A stretch of 64,000 nucleotides of DNA from Sorex araneus (Eukaryota; Chordata; Mammalia; Eulipotyphla; Soricidae), in NCBI RefSeq assembly GCF_027595985.1, contig NW_026570969.1:1-64000 (forward strand), in the 5' to 3' direction. The notes under the pieces are model-generated. The model was not told the origin of the DNA, did no database searches, and was given only the letters and a program-made list of their open reading frames with translations. The position numbers and the translations under genes were made by a program. This document shows, one piece after another, positions 61,042-64,000 of the stretch. The stretch's first letter is position 1, and each line of letters opens with the position of its first letter.

Positions 61042-61640
61042 CCTTCCTTGCTGTCCTATGGGAGAGCAGAATCCACCTATCCATTCCTAGCTCTCCTCTC
61101 TCTCTTACTTCCTTTCTCTCTCTAGCTCACTTTTTTCTTTCTCTCCTTTTATTTCTATTCTTTCCTCTTGCTCTTTCCTTTCTTTCACTCTTTCTATTTC
61201 CCTTCCTTCTTCCTAATTCTCTTTAATTTTCTTCTTTCTTTCGTTCTTTCATGTTTCTTCTTTCATTTCTTTGTCTCTTTCCCTTCCTTCCTTTTCCCTT
61301 CCTTCTCTCCTTTCTTCTTCCTTCCTTCCTTTCTCTTTCCTCATTTTCTTTCTTGTTTATTCTTTCATTCTTTCTCCTTTCTTTTTCATACTATTTGTTC
61401 TTTTATTCTTTCTCTCCCTTCCTTCCTTCTTCCTTCTTTATTTTCTCCGTCCTTTTTTCTCTTTCCTTTCATTTTCTCTTTCCCATTCTTTCATTCTTTC
61501 TCTCTCCCTTCCTCGTTTTCTTCTCTATCCCTTCCTTTTTTCCTTCCTTCCATCTTTCCTTCCTCTCTCTCATTGGCTTGCCTCCTTCTTTCTCTCCGTT
61601 CCTTTCCTATCTTTCTCCTCTCTCTTTGCTGACACTCCTT
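60500..61640. repeat. (TTCC)n microsatellite
   Basis: About 1.1 kb of TTCC with CCCTCCCT, TTCTTTCC and TTTCATTC variants, more degenerate after 61090. Confidence 0.97.
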
Positions 61641-62060
61641 CCCCTTCTCCCTTCACCATTCTGGGTGTGACACCCCCGTGAGGGTGGTCAGCTGTGGAGA
61701 ATGCAGGTGCTTGATGGGGGAGGGGGAGGTGGTCACAGGTGAGGTGAGACATGGGTGGGACATGGGGTCTAGCACAGACACTTTCTGGACACAGTGTCCA
61801 GTCTCATATGCCGTATTTAACTGTTTAATCCACCAGTCGTTTTTCTGTCCACCTGAGTGTCTGCCAGTCGGCCTCTATTAGTCTACCTGGGGGCTACCCA
61901 TCTTCCTGTGTATCCATCTTGCTAGGCATCCCTGGGTCCACCCACCTGTCTGTGTTTATAGATCAGTCGCTCTGTGGATCTCTTAACCTACCTACGTAGT
62001 AACCTAACTGTTGACCGACTATTAATTAGTCCATCAATCTGTCTAGACCGTCCATATCTA
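61641..62060. other. ARSL intron 8, nothing recognised
   Basis: Unique sequence grading into the minisatellite that follows. Confidence 0.5.
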
Positions 62061-64000
62061 TCTGATTCGATGTAGGGACCAATGTATTGATTCACTTATC
62101 TATTACTCTGTCGACACACCTACTCTCTGTGATTCAACGCACCCTTCAATCTACCAACCAGTTCATTTATCTATTATTCAGTCCACACATCTACTATCTA
62201 CTGATTCAATGCATCCGTCAACCTACCAACCAATTAATTTATCTACTATCCAGTCCACACACCTGTTATCTACCTGATTTCAATGTATCCTTGAAACTAC
62301 CAGCCAGTCAGTTTACCTATTACTCTGTCTACACACCTACTATCTACCTGATTTAATGCATCCTTCAGTCTACCAATCAATTAATTTATCTATGACTCAA
62401 TCAACACACCTACTATCTACCTGATTCATTGTATCCTTTAATATACCAACCCGTTAATTTATCTATGACTACCAACACACCTACTGTCTACCTGATTCAT
62501 TGTCTCCTTCAATCTACCAACCAGTTAGTTTATTACTCTATCGACACACCTACTGTCTACCTGATTCAATGTATCCTTCAATCTACCAACCAGTTAATTT
62601 ATTACTCTATTGACACACCTACTGTCTACCTGATTCATTGTATCCTTCAATCTACCAACCAGTTAATTTACCTATTACTCTGTATACACATCTACTATCT
62701 ACCTGATTCAATGTATCCTTCAATCTACCAACCAGTTAATTTACCTATTACTCTGTCTACACATCTACTATCTACCTGATTCAATGTATCCTTCAATCTA
62801 CCAACCAGTTACTTTACCTATTACTGTGTCTACACACCTACTATCTCCCTGATTCAATGTATCCTTCAATCTACCAACCAATTAATTTATCTATTATCCA
62901 ATCCACACACCTACTATCTACCTGATTCACTGTATCCTTCAATCTACCAACCAACAAATTTATCTGTGACTCAGTCAGCACACCTACTATCTACCTGATT
63001 CATTGTATCCTTCAATCTACCAACCCGTTAATTTATTACTCTATCGACACACCTACTGTCTACCTGATTCAATGTATCCTTCAATCTACCAACCAGTCAA
63101 TTTACCTATTACTCTGTCTACACACCTACTGTCTACCTGATTCAATGTATCCTTCAATCTACCAACCAGTCAATTTACCTATTACTCTGTCTACACACCT
63201 ACTATCTACCTGATTCACTGTATCCTTTAATCTACCAACCCATTAATTTATCTATGACGCTATCGACACACCTACTGTCTACCTGATTCAATGTATCCTT
63301 CAATCTACCAACCAGTTAATTTACCTATTACTCTGTCTACACATCTACTATCTACCTGATTCAATGTATCCTTCAATCTACCAACCAATAAATTTATCTA
63401 TGACTCAATCAATACACCTACTATCCTATCTGATTCATTGTCTCCTTCAATCTACCAACCAGTTAATTTATCTGTTATCCAATCCACACACCTACTATCT
63501 ACCTGATTCACTGTATCCTTCAATCTACCAACCAACAAATTTATCTGTGACTCAGTCAGCACACCTACTATCTACCTGATTCATTGTATCCTTCAATCTA
63601 CCAACCCGTTAATTTATTACTCTATCGACACACCTACTGTCTACCTGATTCAATGTATCCTTCAATCTACCAACCAGTCAATTTACCTATTACTCTGTCT
63701 ACACACCTACTATCTACCTGATTCAATGTATCCTTCAATCTACCAACCAGTCAATTTACCTATTACTCTGTCTACACACCTACTATCTACCTGATTCAAT
63801 GTATCCTTCAATCTACCAACCCATTAATTTATCTATGACGCTATCGACACACCTACTGTCTACCTGATTCAATGTATCCTTCAATCTACCAACCAGTTAA
63901 TTTACCTATTACTCTGTCTACACATCTACTATCTACCTGATTCAATGTATCCTTCAATCTACCAACCAATAAATTTATCTATGACTCAATCAATACACCT
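62060..64000. repeat. Minisatellite of about 75-80-bp units to the window edge
   Basis: About 25 units of TGATTCAATGTATCCTTCAA + TCTACCAACCAGTTAATTTA + CCTATTACTCTGTCTACACA + CCTACTATCTACC. Unit variants such as CTATCGACACACCTACTGTC and CAATCAATACACCTACTATC recur in the same order at 62.9-63.4 and 63.5-64.0 kb, so multi-unit blocks have duplicated. The array continues off the right edge. Confidence 0.94.

Noticed and set aside
62060-64000. CRISPR-like regularly spaced repeats
   Set aside because: Units are contiguous and diverge along their whole length, with no unique spacers; this is a mammalian minisatellite.
60402-64000. The remaining ARSL C-terminal exons
   Set aside because: I looked for the conserved segments that follow the split Arg codon of exon 8 and found none before the window edge.

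Overview
The window looks like mammalian genomic DNA from a shrew (genus Sorex; S. araneus would be my guess). The basis is a very dense family of tRNA-headed SINEs, roughly 60-70 copies or fragments, that matches the SOR element I know from shrews, together with two recognisable X-linked sulfatase genes. The species call is inference from repeats and gene content.

Two paralogous sulfatase genes stand head to head. On the left, minus strand, six coding exons between 12828 and 209 match ARSH (arylsulfatase H); the gene runs off the left edge. On the right, plus strand, eight coding exons between 44860 and 60401 match ARSL (ARSE, arylsulfatase L/E); its C-terminal exons lie beyond 64000. In human Xp22.33, ARSL and ARSH are also adjacent and divergent, so the synteny supports the orthology. 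Homologous exons share splice phase, and two of them share exact length (424 and 137 bp). ARSH carries three frame-breaking length changes and an Arg in place of the conserved active-site His, so I call it a probable pseudogene. ARSL is intact through coding exon 6 but lacks 2 bp in coding exon 7. Either the ARSL copy is also damaged or the assembly has small indel errors.

The roughly 32 kb between the genes (12.9-44.8 kb) holds no established gene. It contains long purine tetranucleotide tracts (13.3-16.4 kb), a GGAT array (17.5-19.0 kb), several minisatellites (20.9-21.8, 27.3-28.8 and 38.9-40.1 kb), a fragment of a class I endogenous retrovirus (30.3-31.6 kb), an unrecognised open 150-codon reading frame with a decayed tandem copy (35.0-36.5 kb), and an inverted pair of LTR-like elements (42.1-44.4 kb). 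The sulfatase introns are just as repeat-rich. The most striking array is an 80-bp minisatellite of about 17 units at 6.95-8.3 kb, in the ARSH intron between coding exons 4 and 5. Most units carry an inverted CCAAT box and an octamer (ATTTGCAT) at constant spacing.

The extreme microsatellite and minisatellite density and the extreme GC content of ARSL coding exon 5 fit a high-recombination pseudoautosomal-like environment, where these sulfatases lie in many eutherians. That placement is inference. There is no bacterial-type operon, CRISPR array, rRNA or functional tRNA gene. Most long apparent reading frames are translations of simple repeats or SINEs and are not annotated. Repeat boundaries are read by eye and are good to a few bases for SINEs and tens of bases for arrays.
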